Source: Phycisphaerales bacterium
GTDB lineage: Bacteria > Planctomycetota > Phycisphaerae > Phycisphaerales > UBA1924
Direction: 5' to 3'
Assembly: GCA_023382935.1 (NCBI GenBank)
Contig: JAHDXL010000001.1
Coordinates: 407,003-471,002, forward strand
Length of the DNA: 64,000 nucleotides
How positions within the stretch are numbered: the stretch's first letter is position 1; every line of letters begins with the position of its first letter. Below the pieces are notes generated by a model that was not told the origin of the DNA, searched no databases, and saw only the letters and a program-made list of their open reading frames with translations. Positions 50,240-59,353 of the stretch are shown here, one piece after another. Position numbers and translations under genes: made by a program.

Positions 50240-51340
50240 CTACAGCCCCGCCGAAGCCTGGTCCTGCTTCAAAATCCTCAGCACCGCCGTAGCCGCCGAC
50301 ACCCGCGTCAGCCCGCTCTCATCCCCCAGCAGCGCGTCCAACCTGCCGAGGTTGTCCACACGACCGATCTGGCCATACACAAAGGCCGCCTGCGCCCGCA
50401 CGGCCTCTTGCCCGCTGCCAACATACCGGTCGGCCACAAACGTCCCGTCGGGCACGCCCAGCGTGCTCAGGGCCCCCGCCACTGCCAGCATCACCTCGGC
50501 CGGGGGCTCTGTCCCCTGCTGACCCCGATAGGCCGACAGGTTGATGAGACGGTCAATCGATTCCCGGTCCTGCAGCGACCCGATGATCTGCGCCGCCAGC
50601 GCCGCCGACTCGAGCATCTCTGGGCTCGAGGGCAGCAACGCGGCACGGATCGGGTCTAATTGCGACCTTTCCCCCAGTTTGACCATCGCCTCGGCGATCT
50701 GAAGTTCCAGCACCTTCTGCTCGGCCTGCGTGGCGCCCGGGGTCCGCTGGCGGGCCGCCTCGGAGAGCATCGGCAATGCCGACCTGTCCCCCAACTCGCC
50801 CAGAATGAACGCCGCGTGCGCCCGCTTCCGCGTCGAACGATCGTCAAACAGCAGGTCGGACAACGGCGTGCGATCCGGATCCTCTCCCAGGCGCGTCAAC
50901 GCGAAGATCGCAGAAGCACGGACATACGCCGATGAGTCGGTCAGCATCGGCCTGACCGACGCCGCCAGCGACCCGAGGCGCGCTCGCCCCACCACCATCG
51001 CCGCGACCGATCGCACGCCCTCGTTCTCGTCCTTCAGACCCGCCGCCGCGATGGCCTCCACGCGCGATGGGGCCTCCAGCAGCCCCTCGATCGCGTTGGC
51101 CCGCTCCAGCGCCCACTCACTCGAAGCCGCCCTCATCAACTCATCGAGCGCCCGCTCCCGCAACTGCGACCGCACCACCGGGTCGGAATACGCCAGTGTG
51201 GTAGCCGGGGGGGTCACGGTTTCCCTCGGCTTGGAGGTGTTCCCCGTCGAGCTGCTCGTGGCGCAGCCGCCCGCCAAGGCCGCCACGCAGAGCCCCGCCT
51301 TCATCCACGTCGCCCAGTTCCGCATCATTCGCTTCCTCAT
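50240..51340 (-). CDS. HEAT-repeat lipoprotein
   Basis: A 366-residue lipoprotein; the signal ends with the lipobox L-A-G-G-C. Most of the chain is HEAT/PBS-lyase-like helical repeats (N-E-G-V-R-S-V-A-A-M-V-V-G, S-A-Y-V-R-A-S-A-I-F-A-L, R-K-R-A-H-A-A-F-I-L-G-E-L-G-D, E-A-V-R-A-Q-A-A-F-V-Y-G). It probably works as a protein-binding scaffold on a membrane surface. The start may be 51340 or one of the two ATG codons at 51328/51325, which have AGGAAG just upstream; I give the longest form with a normal signal peptide. Partner unknown. Confidence 0.8.
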   Translation of the reverse strand: MRKRMMRNWATWMKAGLCVAALAGGCATSSSTGNTSKPRETVTPPATTLAYSDPVVRSQLRERALDELMRAASSEWALERANAIEGLLEAPSRVEAIAAAGLKDENEGVRSVAAMVVGRARLGSLAASVRPMLTDSSAYVRASAIFALTRLGEDPDRTPLSDLLFDDRSTRKRAHAAFILGELGDRSALPMLSEAARQRTPGATQAEQKVLELQIAEAMVKLGERSQLDPIRAALLPSSPEMLESAALAAQIIGSLQDRESIDRLINLSAYRGQQGTEPPAEVMLAVAGALSTLGVPDGTFVADRYVGSGQEAVRAQAAFVYGQIGRVDNLGRLDALLGDESGLTRVSAATAVLRILKQDQASAGL

Positions 51341-51432
51341 TCCACCGCCTGACTTCACGACGCCCGATCTGCGTCCGGAGTTCGCCCGACGCACCCATCT
51401 CCCAGCGGCAACCTCTTCCAGACGCCCTTCTG

Positions 51433-53154
51433 CTACCCCGCCTTTTCCCCGCGCTTTGATCGGCCTCTCACCGCCGCCGCCAGCACAAGTCCCGCGCTGG
51501 CCCCCAGGCACCCCCACCCCGCCACATCTCCCACGCGCGCATACATCGTTCGCCCCGACACCGTCGGAATCTCCATCACCGCCACCCCCGATCCCCGCCC
51601 GGGAACTTCGCGCCCGACCGCATCCACCACTCCCTGTGCGACCACTCGTCCGCGCTGGTCAAACGCCCCGCTGATGCCCGTGTTGGCCACCCGCACCATC
51701 GGCACGCCCAGTTCCAGGCACCGCCACCGGGCCGTCAGCATGTGGTGCTCACGCCCCGGCTCCCACCAGCCGAACCACCCGTCGTTGGTCAGGTTGATCA
51801 TTGCCTGGGCCGACCCTGCCCTGCCCACCACTCGACGACAGACCGAGGGCATCGTCGCTTCGAAACACACCGGCGCCGCCACCGACACCGTCCGCCCATC
51901 GGCCAGCCTGACCTCCAGCGGTTCGGCCCGCTTTCCCGCGTCCAGGTCAAACTGCATCCCCGACGCCCCGATCCCCAGCAACTGCTTCTCCAGCCAGTCC
52001 GAGCGCGAGATGTAGGGCATGTACTCGCCAAACGGCGTCAACGCCACCTTATCATATCGCTTGGTCGGCGCTTGCCCATCCTCGATCACGAACACCGAGT
52101 TGTATCGCTCCTCGGCCAGGTACCAGAAACGCCGATGCTCGTCGGGCTCGATGTGCAACCCCTCGAATCCCGGTCCGCCAATCATGATCGGCGTCCGCAA
52201 CGCGCCCTGCATCAGGATCAACTCATCGGCGAACAGCGTCACCGGGTAGCGCTCCATCACCCCATCGGGCCCGCGCCGTTCAAACTCGAGCATCTTCCGC
52301 CGCTCGTGCTCGAGCGACACCGCGTCAAGCGTCCAACCCGGGCTCATCGCCTCGGGCAGCGCGATCAGGTCAGGCTCCAGTGCCCCCGCCTGCGCGATCA
52401 ACGCCTTCATCGCCTGCCAGTCCTCGAAACGCTGACCCATCGCCCAGTCGATCTTGATGTCCTGCGGCACGTCGGTCTGCACCACGCCCACGCGCAGATG
52501 GCCAGTCGCCTCAGGCCACGGGTCCACCGCCACCCCCGCGACCACCCACGCCAGGCACACGCCCGCCCATGCCCATGCCACGCGACGCCGCCCGATGCTC
52601 CAAGCCACCAGCGCCGTCGCCGGCAGCGTCACCAGCAGACTGACCGCATACGTCCCCGCCATCGCCGCGGGCCAGGCCAGAAAACGCTGCCCCGCCAGCG
52701 GATGTGCCAGGAAGTACCACGCATACCCGCCCGCGAGAATCTGCCCGCGCAGAAACTCAAACCCGACCCAGATCAGCCCCCACGTCCACACCGACCACGC
52801 AAACCGCCGTTGCACGCCCGCGACGGCCCACACCGCCGCACCCGTCAGCGCCGACAGGACGATCACCAGCGGCACGACCCCGAACGCCGACACCCGGGCA
52901 ACCCAGATGTGCGCCAGGAGCCACCACGGCGACACGCCGATCGCGCACCAGAAGGCGCACGTCAGCGCCCGCTCCCGCGCGTGCCAACTGACCAGCACCA
53001 GCGGCAGCGGCGCCACGAACACCAGCCCCCACAGCCACACCGGGGGGTAGGCCAACGCCATCAACAGCCCGAAAGCCATCCCCGCCAGCAACCCGCTCAC
53101 CCGCGGGCGCGACGCGATCCACCGCCCCAGCGCCTCGAAGTCACCCGCCCGCAT
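51433..53154 (-). CDS. lnt: Apolipoprotein N-acyltransferase
   Basis: A 573-residue inner-membrane enzyme that adds the third acyl chain to lipoproteins. Six to seven membrane helices fill the first ~215 residues and one more lies near the C-terminus. The nitrilase-like domain shows the catalytic triad: Glu in I-A-L-P-E-A-M, Lys in Y-D-K-V-A-L-T-P-F-G-E-Y and Cys in V-C-F-E-A-T. N-L-T-N-D-G-W-F-G is the usual motif. It overlaps accD by 14 bases. Lipoproteins with clear lipoboxes are encoded in this window (26748, 38966, 50240), in line with its role in Gram-negative-type cells. Confidence 0.94.
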   Translation of the reverse strand: MRAGDFEALGRWIASRPRVSGLLAGMAFGLLMALAYPPVWLWGLVFVAPLPLVLVSWHARERALTCAFWCAIGVSPWWLLAHIWVARVSAFGVVPLVIVLSALTGAAVWAVAGVQRRFAWSVWTWGLIWVGFEFLRGQILAGGYAWYFLAHPLAGQRFLAWPAAMAGTYAVSLLVTLPATALVAWSIGRRRVAWAWAGVCLAWVVAGVAVDPWPEATGHLRVGVVQTDVPQDIKIDWAMGQRFEDWQAMKALIAQAGALEPDLIALPEAMSPGWTLDAVSLEHERRKMLEFERRGPDGVMERYPVTLFADELILMQGALRTPIMIGGPGFEGLHIEPDEHRRFWYLAEERYNSVFVIEDGQAPTKRYDKVALTPFGEYMPYISRSDWLEKQLLGIGASGMQFDLDAGKRAEPLEVRLADGRTVSVAAPVCFEATMPSVCRRVVGRAGSAQAMINLTNDGWFGWWEPGREHHMLTARWRCLELGVPMVRVANTGISGAFDQRGRVVAQGVVDAVGREVPGRGSGVAVMEIPTVSGRTMYARVGDVAGWGCLGASAGLVLAAAVRGRSKRGEKAG

Positions 53155-54001
53155 AGTCGATCAGGCGCGCAATCTCCGTGCGCAAGTCCTTGCGGGCCAC
53201 CACGCGGTCGACCAGTCCCGACTGCATCAGGAACTCGGCCCGCTGGAACCCGTCGGGCAGATCCTGTCGGATCGTCTGCCGGATCACCCGGGGCCCGGCA
53301 AACCCGATCAGCGCCTTCGGCTCGGCGAGTATCACGTCTCCCAGCATCGCAAAACTGGCCGTCACCCCGCCGGTGGTGGGGTCGGTCAGCACGCTGATGA
53401 ACAGCCCGCCGGCGTGATCAAAGCGAGCCAGGGCCGCCGACGTCTTGGCCATCTGCATCAGGCTCAGCCCGGACTCCTGCATCCGCGCCCCGCCCGAGCA
53501 ACTGACGATCACCAGCGGCAACTTCTGCTCCATCGCCGACTCGATTGTGCGCGTCACCGTCTCGCCGACCACGCAGCCCATCGACCCCATCATGAACGTC
53601 AGGTCCAGGCAGCACACCATCGTGGGACGGCCCTTGACGAAGCAGCGCCCGGCCACCACCGCATCGTCCTGGCCCGTCCGCCGCTGCTCGCTGGCCAGGC
53701 GTTCCGAGTAGGACTTGAGATCGCAGAACTGGAGTGGGTCGGTCGATGTCAGCCCGGTGAACATCGCCTCGAAGGTGCCGGGGTCGCTCAACTGGTTGAC
53801 GCGCTCCGTCGCCGAAATGCGGAAGTGGTGCTGACACTCCGGGCATACATGGAGATTGGCTTCCATCTGCCGCCGGTACACCATCTGTCCACAACTGGGG
53901 CAACGCAGCCACAAACCTTCGGGGATCGCCGAGCGACGGGCCGGCTTGAGTTCCGCCCACGTCCGTGCAGCCACATTGGTCATGCCGATGTTCCGTTTCA
54001 A
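53141..54001 (-). CDS. accD: Acetyl-CoA carboxylase carboxyltransferase beta subunit
   Basis: A 286-residue AccD. With AccA it moves the carboxyl group from biotin to acetyl-CoA to make malonyl-CoA. The N-terminal four-cysteine zinc ribbon is visible (C-P-S-C at ~35 and C-P-E-C at ~54), then the crotonase-type core with C-S-G-G-A-R-M-Q-E-S-G and I-L-A-E-P-K-A-L-I-G-F-A-G-P-R-V. Length and motif order are standard. Its 3' end overlaps lnt by 14 bases, so the two are co-transcribed. The first seven residues before an inner Met are uncertain. Confidence 0.96.
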   Translation of the reverse strand: MKRNIGMTNVAARTWAELKPARRSAIPEGLWLRCPSCGQMVYRRQMEANLHVCPECQHHFRISATERVNQLSDPGTFEAMFTGLTSTDPLQFCDLKSYSERLASEQRRTGQDDAVVAGRCFVKGRPTMVCCLDLTFMMGSMGCVVGETVTRTIESAMEQKLPLVIVSCSGGARMQESGLSLMQMAKTSAALARFDHAGGLFISVLTDPTTGGVTASFAMLGDVILAEPKALIGFAGPRVIRQTIRQDLPDGFQRAEFLMQSGLVDRVVARKDLRTEIARLIDYAGG

Positions 54002-54060
54002 GATCGGCCCCCACAGAACCGACCCCGCCTGATTTCTTCCACTACTTCCGAGTCAACGGC

Positions 54061-54684
54061 TCACGATTCCGAATCCGTCGAACCGGCGGCGCTGAGCAAC
54101 TGCCCAAGGTCCGCTTCGTGCCATGCCAAGAGCGGGGCATCACGCAACGCCTCCCAGACCTGACTCGACGGCATCGATCCAAGCCAACAGCGTAGCACCG
54201 CCCAAGCCATCGGGCGCACCACCACCCCAATCCGGGTATTCCTGGCGCGGGACTTCTCCATCGCCCGCACAAGCCCATCGACAATCCGCTCCCGCGCCCC
54301 GTGAAACGACTCGCCCCCCGGCACCTGCACCGAGCCAGGGTCGGCCTGCCATTGACGAAAAGCGGTCGGATAGCGCTCGGCCAATTGATCCGCCTGCAGC
54401 CCTTCCCACAGCCCGAGGTGAATGTCGGCAAGGCTCTCCACGACTCTAACCCTGGCGTTGGTGCTCCCGGCCACCAGTTCGGCAATCTGCACCGAACTCT
54501 CGTCCGGCGAACTGAAAACCAGGTCCAGATCGATCGGGCCCATCGCATCCAGCGCCTGCTCGAGGCGTCCGCGCCCCGACTCGCACAGCGGCAGGTCACT
54601 CGAACCCACCAGCCGCCCGCAATCGTCCCACTCCGTCGCACACGAGCGGATCAGCAGTAACGTGAAATCGCGAGCCTTGGCCAT
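54061..54684 (-). CDS. Histidine-phosphatase-fold protein without catalytic histidines
   Basis: A 207-residue protein with the phosphoglycerate-mutase/histidine-phosphatase fold. The usual L-I-R-H-G-E-T-E-W reads L-I-R-S-C-A-T-E-W, so the phospho-accepting His is Ser14. The later G-D-L-P-L-x-x-x-G-R segment (S-S-D-L-P-L-C-E-S-G-R) and G-L-W-E-G-L are kept, but the second catalytic His (V-S-H-G-G) reads V-R-P-M-A (Pro158). It should therefore lack normal phosphatase or mutase activity and may bind a ligand or protein. It lies 59 bases upstream of accD in the same direction. Confidence 0.82.
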   Translation of the reverse strand: MAKARDFTLLLIRSCATEWDDCGRLVGSSDLPLCESGRGRLEQALDAMGPIDLDLVFSSPDESSVQIAELVAGSTNARVRVVESLADIHLGLWEGLQADQLAERYPTAFRQWQADPGSVQVPGGESFHGARERIVDGLVRAMEKSRARNTRIGVVVRPMAWAVLRCWLGSMPSSQVWEALRDAPLLAWHEADLGQLLSAAGSTDSES

Positions 54685-54850
54685 AGACGTTCGTTCTCAG
54701 GCGAACCCCAATCCCGCCAGCGCGAGAATCCTATCAACACCACCATCGGCAGCAAACACCCGAATCGATCATCCGCTCCACAGCGGTGTACGGTGTCTGT
54801 TAGAAACTTCCGCTCTGGCAGGTCAAAGAACCGCGATTGTCTCCTTTCTG

Positions 54851-55537
54851 TCATTCCCCCGAACTGCGGAGACCGGAAATCGCCCCAGGGCGATTATCGG
54901 GCGGCAGTCCGAAGATCGCCGACGCCGCGACCAGCACGTCGACCCCGGCCCCTCGCACCTGCGCGGCGTTTTTCGGGCCCACCCCCCCGTCCATCTGGAT
55001 CCACCCGCGATATCCCTGCTCGCGCAGCCGCCGCGCCTTCTCCAGCACCTCGGGCCGAAACGCCTGTCCGGAAAACCCCGGCTGGACGCTCATCACCAGG
55101 ATCATCTCGAACTGATCGGCGATGGAGAGCACCGGCTCGATCGGTGTCATCGGATTGACCGCAAGTCCGGCGGTAACTCCCAACTGGCGCACGTCGTCGG
55201 CCAGCGCGGCCGCCTTGTCCGAATTCATCACCTCGAGATGGAACGTCAGGTGATCGGCCCCGGCCTGCGCAAAGGGCTCAAAAAACTGCTCGGGATAACT
55301 CACCATGAGGTGCACGTCGAGACAGGCATCGGCAAAGCGAGCGCGCAAACACCGGCACACGTCCGGGCCCATCGTCAGATTTGGCACGAAGTGCCCGTCC
55401 ATCACGTCCAGGTGCAGCCCATCGGCGCCGGATTGGAGCACCCCGGCGCTCTCTTCGCCCAGGCTCGCGAAATCGGCCGACAGGATCGAGGGAAAAACCA
55501 GTGTGTGCCCGTCGGTGCGCTTGAGTCGATCACGCAT
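54851..55537 (-). CDS. rpe: Ribulose-phosphate 3-epimerase
   Basis: A 228-residue TIM-barrel enzyme interconverting ribulose 5-phosphate and xylulose 5-phosphate in the pentose phosphate pathway. Metal and catalytic residues are visible in P-S-I-L-S-A-D-F, H-L-D-V-M-D-G-H-F-V-P-N, D-V-H-L-M-V and the final M-D-G-G-V-G-P-K-N. The phosphate site G-F-S-G-Q is also present. Standard length. The ATG overlaps on the opposite strand with a possible start of the neighbour at 55536. Confidence 0.95.
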   Translation of the reverse strand: MRDRLKRTDGHTLVFPSILSADFASLGEESAGVLQSGADGLHLDVMDGHFVPNLTMGPDVCRCLRARFADACLDVHLMVSYPEQFFEPFAQAGADHLTFHLEVMNSDKAAALADDVRQLGVTAGLAVNPMTPIEPVLSIADQFEMILVMSVQPGFSGQAFRPEVLEKARRLREQGYRGWIQMDGGVGPKNAAQVRGAGVDVLVAASAIFGLPPDNRPGAISGLRSSGE

Positions 55538-55589
55538 GCCAGACTCTACTCCCGTCTACCATCGACCACACCCCGACGGAGACGCGATC

Positions 55590-57008
55590 GTGTCCAGAAT
55601 CGACCAACTCCGCTCCCGACTCGAAGCGGTCGGGCAGTCGCACCTGCTCACCTTCGCCTCGGACCTGAGCGAGTCGGAACTGGCGGCTCTGGTCGTCCAG
55701 GTCGAGGCGATCGACCTGCACCAACTGCCCGCGCTGATCGACCGGTACGTCCGCTCCGAAGCGCCGGCCTCCGTCCCGAACGATCTCGAACCGGCCCCCT
55801 ATTACGCCCGCAATGCGCGAGACTGGGACGCGCGGCACTACCGCGCTTTGGGCGAAGACCTGCTCGAAGCCGGTCGCGTCGCCTGCTTCACCGTGGCGGG
55901 TGGACAGGGAAGCCGCCTGGGGTACGAAGGCCCCAAGGGGTGCTATCCGACGGCGCCCGTGAGCGGCAAGAGCCTGTTCCAGATCTTCGCCGAGAAGATC
56001 CGCGGGGCCGAGCGCACCTACGGCGCCGACGTGCCGTGGTACGTGATGACCAGCCCGATCAACCACGACGAAACTCGTCGCTACTTTGCGCGCTGGGACT
56101 ATTTTGACCTGGACCCGCAAAACATCATGTTCTTCACCCAGGGCACCATGCCCTCGTTTGACAAGGTGAGCGGGCGCATCCTGCTGGCCGAGAAGGGCAC
56201 CATCGCGACCAATCCCGATGGACACGGCGGGGCGCTTCGCGCCCTGCACGTCTCGGGCGCACTGGCCGACATGAAACGCCGGGGCATCGAGGTGCTCAGT
56301 TACTTCCAGGTGGACAACCCAAACGTGAACATCACGGACCCGGTGTTCATCGGGCTGCACGCGGCCGCGCCCGATTCCTCGGGCGAGATGTCCAGCAAGA
56401 TGGTCCCCAAGACCGGACCGGACGAAAAGGTTGGCGTGTTCTGTCGCTCGGGCGGCAAACTCCATGTGATCGAATACTCCGACCTGCCTTCCTCGCTGGC
56501 CCAGGCGCGTGATGCAAACGGGCAACTGCGCTTCCTGGCCGGCTCGATCGCGATTCACCTGCTCAGCGTGTCATTCGTGGACAAGGTCAATGCCGATCCG
56601 TCGTTCGCGCTGCCCTGGCACCGCGCGGTGAAGAAGGTGCCATACATCGACCTTCAGACCGGCCAGCGAGTGGATCCGAAGGAGCCCAACGCGGTCAAAC
56701 TCGAGCGATTTGTCTTTGACGCCATTCCGCTGGCGCGCTCGTCGATCGTGCTGGAGACCGACCGGGTGGAGGAGTTCGCGCCGGTGAAAAACGCGACTGG
56801 CGTCGACAGCATCGAGACCAGTCGGCAGTTGCAGACCGAAAAAGCCGCCCGCTGGCTCGAAGCCGTCGGCGTCAAGGTTCCGCGCCGCGCCGACGGGCGC
56901 CCGGATTGCGTGCTCGAACTGTCCGGCGTCACCGCCATCGAGCCTGAGCGCCTCGACCGACAGTCGCTTCCGCAGTCGATCGACCCCGGATCGGTGGTGG
57001 CCATCTGA
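55590..57008 (+). CDS. UDP-sugar pyrophosphorylase (UDPGP/UAP family)
   Basis: A 472-residue nucleotidyltransferase of the eukaryote-like UDPGP family, which makes UDP-N-acetylglucosamine or UDP-glucose from UTP and the sugar 1-phosphate. The nucleotide loop is A-G-G-Q-G-S-R-L-G-Y-E-G-P-K-G at ~103, followed by V-D-N-P-N-V-N-I-T-D-P (metal-binding Asp) and S-S-K-M-V-P-K. The N-terminal helical region (I-D-Q-L-R-S-R-L-E-A-V-G-Q-S-H-L) matches UAP enzymes. GTG 55590 has GGAG eight bases upstream; an ATG at 55536 overlaps the rpe start. The substrate is probably GlcNAc-1-phosphate but is not certain. Confidence 0.87.
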   Translation: MSRIDQLRSRLEAVGQSHLLTFASDLSESELAALVVQVEAIDLHQLPALIDRYVRSEAPASVPNDLEPAPYYARNARDWDARHYRALGEDLLEAGRVACFTVAGGQGSRLGYEGPKGCYPTAPVSGKSLFQIFAEKIRGAERTYGADVPWYVMTSPINHDETRRYFARWDYFDLDPQNIMFFTQGTMPSFDKVSGRILLAEKGTIATNPDGHGGALRALHVSGALADMKRRGIEVLSYFQVDNPNVNITDPVFIGLHAAAPDSSGEMSSKMVPKTGPDEKVGVFCRSGGKLHVIEYSDLPSSLAQARDANGQLRFLAGSIAIHLLSVSFVDKVNADPSFALPWHRAVKKVPYIDLQTGQRVDPKEPNAVKLERFVFDAIPLARSSIVLETDRVEEFAPVKNATGVDSIETSRQLQTEKAARWLEAVGVKVPRRADGRPDCVLELSGVTAIEPERLDRQSLPQSIDPGSVVAI

Positions 57009-57826
57009 TGACCAACCGCTTTCACGAACTTCCGCGATTTCTGGCTGAACGTTCGCGCTTCACCACGCTGGGGCCGGCCCCGGCGCTCCTGGCGCACCCC
57101 GACTGGGAGTCCGAGGCCCCGGTCCTGCTGTGGATGCACGGGCGCACGGCGCACAAGGAACTGGACCCCGGGCGCTACACCCGTCTGCTCCGCGCCGGCA
57201 TCGCCTGCTGCGCCATCGACCTGCCCGCCCACGGGCAGCGCCGCGACGAGCGATCAGACGACCCGGCGCACTCCATCGCGTTGGTCGACCAGACCGTCGG
57301 CGAAATCGACATGATCGTCTCGACATTGGCACGCCTCGAAGGCGGGCGCTTCAACACCAGCCGCATGGGTATCGGCGGCATGTCGATGGGCGGCATGGTC
57401 GCGCTGCGCCGCCTGTGCGAGCCGCACCCGTTCGTTGCCGCCGCCGTCGACGCCTCGTGCGGCAACCTGTCCGAACTCTACTTCCCCGCCGACGGCTCTC
57501 CGGGCCCCTGGAAGGTGAGCCACGACCGGGCCGAGGTGGCGCGCGTCGATCCATCGCAGCACCTGGCGGGCTGGACACCCATTCCGCTGCTGGCGGTGCA
57601 CAGCCGCGGCGATCGCGTGGTGCCTTGGCAGGCGCAGGAGAAGTTCCTCGATCAACTGGCCGATCACTACCGGCAGGTCGGCGCTGATCCGGGCCTGATC
57701 GAGCGTTGTGTTTTTGACAAAACCGGGGCGGCCATGGAGCACCTCGGCTTCGGCACACATGCGACCGAGGCCAAGAACACGCAGGCCGAGTTCCTCGCCC
57801 GGCATCTCCTTTCCCGAGGTGCCTGA
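57008..57826 (+). CDS. Alpha/beta hydrolase coupled to the pyrophosphorylase
   Basis: A 272-residue alpha/beta hydrolase. The oxyanion region is L-W-M-H-G-R-T, the nucleophile elbow G-M-S-M-G-G (Ser ~127) and the catalytic acid near H-S-R-G-D-R-V-V-P. The C-terminal His is probably in M-E-H-L-G-F-G-T-H. Its ATG shares one base with the stop codon of the preceding gene, so translation is coupled. Esterase, peptidase or thioesterase activity is possible; nothing in the sequence decides. No link in function to the pyrophosphorylase is known. Confidence 0.82.
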   Translation: MTNRFHELPRFLAERSRFTTLGPAPALLAHPDWESEAPVLLWMHGRTAHKELDPGRYTRLLRAGIACCAIDLPAHGQRRDERSDDPAHSIALVDQTVGEIDMIVSTLARLEGGRFNTSRMGIGGMSMGGMVALRRLCEPHPFVAAAVDASCGNLSELYFPADGSPGPWKVSHDRAEVARVDPSQHLAGWTPIPLLAVHSRGDRVVPWQAQEKFLDQLADHYRQVGADPGLIERCVFDKTGAAMEHLGFGTHATEAKNTQAEFLARHLLSRGA

Positions 57827-57941
57827 GCAATCGGGCTGTCGGTCTGCGGAATAAACCCTTTGGCCGACGGGTACTGGTCCCTACGATGGATCGACCGGGG
57901 TAGGGCCTTCGCGGCCGAGCATCCCCCAAGGAGAACCGAGC

Positions 57942-59225
57942 ATGAGTCGGAAGAGTCTTTGCTGCAGGGCGTTTGCCGTTTTGGCCACGTTCAACGCGGT
58001 GGCCTTTGCTCAACCCGACCAGGCGACGCTGAAGGCCAAGGTGCGTCAGTTTGAGGAGGGCATGCGCGACGCCCCGCGGCAGGAGGCAGCCGCCAGGCAG
58101 AAGCAACTGGCCATGCAGCTGCTGGCCGACGAGAATTTCAGCGAATACACGCCCGCGCAAATCGCCACGATCATGCCGCTGCTGCAGGCGGCCCCGGAAC
58201 GCAAGGACGCGGCCCTCAGCCACCTCAAGCAACTGTCCACCGAGTCCAGCCGTGGGGGTCTGCACGCACAGGTGCTCGTCGCCATGCTGGATCGGGCGAA
58301 CCCCTACACGCCGCCGTCGCAGGAGGCTCTGGACAAGATCCTCACCAGCGAGCACCTGCCGGCGTTGATCGCATCGGGCGAGGGCTTTGAACTGTTCGTG
58401 CTTCTTCAGTCGGCCAAGCCCGAGATGTACGCCGCCCACACCGATCAATTGCTCAAGGTCGTCAGCGTCCTGCCCGAGAAGATCGACGAATCAGGCGTCG
58501 AGCCGGTGTCCAACTTCTACCGCACGATGGCCTACGCCGTGCCCGACCCGGCGAGGCAACTCGAATCGCTCCGCACGCGCAGCCTGGCCTACCTCGATCC
58601 GCTGATCGAGAGCCTCAAAAAGCAGGAGGGACAGGGACCGGCGCGTCGCGTCGCGTCGCTCGAACGCACGCGGGCCCAACTGGCCGCGGTCAACGAGCCG
58701 GCCCCGCAGATGAACTTCCTGTGGTCCTCGGGCGACGGGCAACTCAAGTCGCTGGCCGACCTCAAGGGCAAGGTCGTCCTCATCGATTTCTGGGCCACCT
58801 GGTGCGGGCCGTGCATCGCCGCCTTCCCCAAGGTCCGCCAGTTGCAGGCTCACTACGAGGGCTACCCGGTGGTGGTGCTCGGGCTGACCAGCATCCAGGG
58901 CAGCCACACCAAGGTCGACCCGGCCTCGGGCAAGCGCGAACGCATCGACACGCGCGACAACCCCCAGAAGGAGTTTGAACTCATGCCCGAGTTCATGAGC
59001 GCCCTGCAGATGACCTGGCCGGTGGCCTTCTCCAGTGAGAACGTCTTTGACCCGCGCTTCGGCGTCTACGGCATCCCGCACATTGCCATCATCGACCCGG
59101 CGGGCAACGTCCGCGTCAACGGGCTGAACCCGCACTTCCTCACTGAAACACAGGAGCACGCGCTGATCGACACGATCCTGCGCGAGTTCAACCTGCCGAC
59201 GCCGCAAGTCTCGCCGGAGGGATGA
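57942..59225 (+). CDS. Secreted TlpA-like thioredoxin-domain protein
   Basis: A 427-residue protein with a signal peptide (residues ~1-24). The first ~250 residues form a helical domain that is not a named family. The C-terminal part is a TlpA/ResA-like thioredoxin domain with F-W-A-T-W-C-G-P-C-I-A-A-F-P at ~283-296, so the W-C-G-P-C pair can do thiol-disulfide exchange outside the cytoplasm. A cis-Pro is present in Y-G-I-P-H-I. AAGGAG precedes the ATG and a strong terminator follows. Role in cytochrome maturation or disulfide reduction is possible but not shown. Confidence 0.88.
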   Translation: MSRKSLCCRAFAVLATFNAVAFAQPDQATLKAKVRQFEEGMRDAPRQEAAARQKQLAMQLLADENFSEYTPAQIATIMPLLQAAPERKDAALSHLKQLSTESSRGGLHAQVLVAMLDRANPYTPPSQEALDKILTSEHLPALIASGEGFELFVLLQSAKPEMYAAHTDQLLKVVSVLPEKIDESGVEPVSNFYRTMAYAVPDPARQLESLRTRSLAYLDPLIESLKKQEGQGPARRVASLERTRAQLAAVNEPAPQMNFLWSSGDGQLKSLADLKGKVVLIDFWATWCGPCIAAFPKVRQLQAHYEGYPVVVLGLTSIQGSHTKVDPASGKRERIDTRDNPQKEFELMPEFMSALQMTWPVAFSSENVFDPRFGVYGIPHIAIIDPAGNVRVNGLNPHFLTETQEHALIDTILREFNLPTPQVSPEG

Positions 59226-59256
59226 GCGCGGCGGTCGGAGAGTCGTTAGACGCGAG

Positions 59257-59284
59257 CCCCGCCCCTTCCCGGGCGGGGTCTTTT
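59257..59284 (+). terminator. Rho-independent terminator of the thioredoxin-domain gene
   Basis: CCCCGCCC (59257-59264), a 6-nt loop and GGGCGGGG (59271-59278), then TCTTTT. It lies 32 bases after the stop codon. Confidence 0.88.
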
Positions 59285-59353
59285 CATGGACGCCCCGTGG
59301 GTGTTGCCGGCGCCCGGAATCCGTTGGCCTTCCCTTCCGCTACCCTCTCCGAC

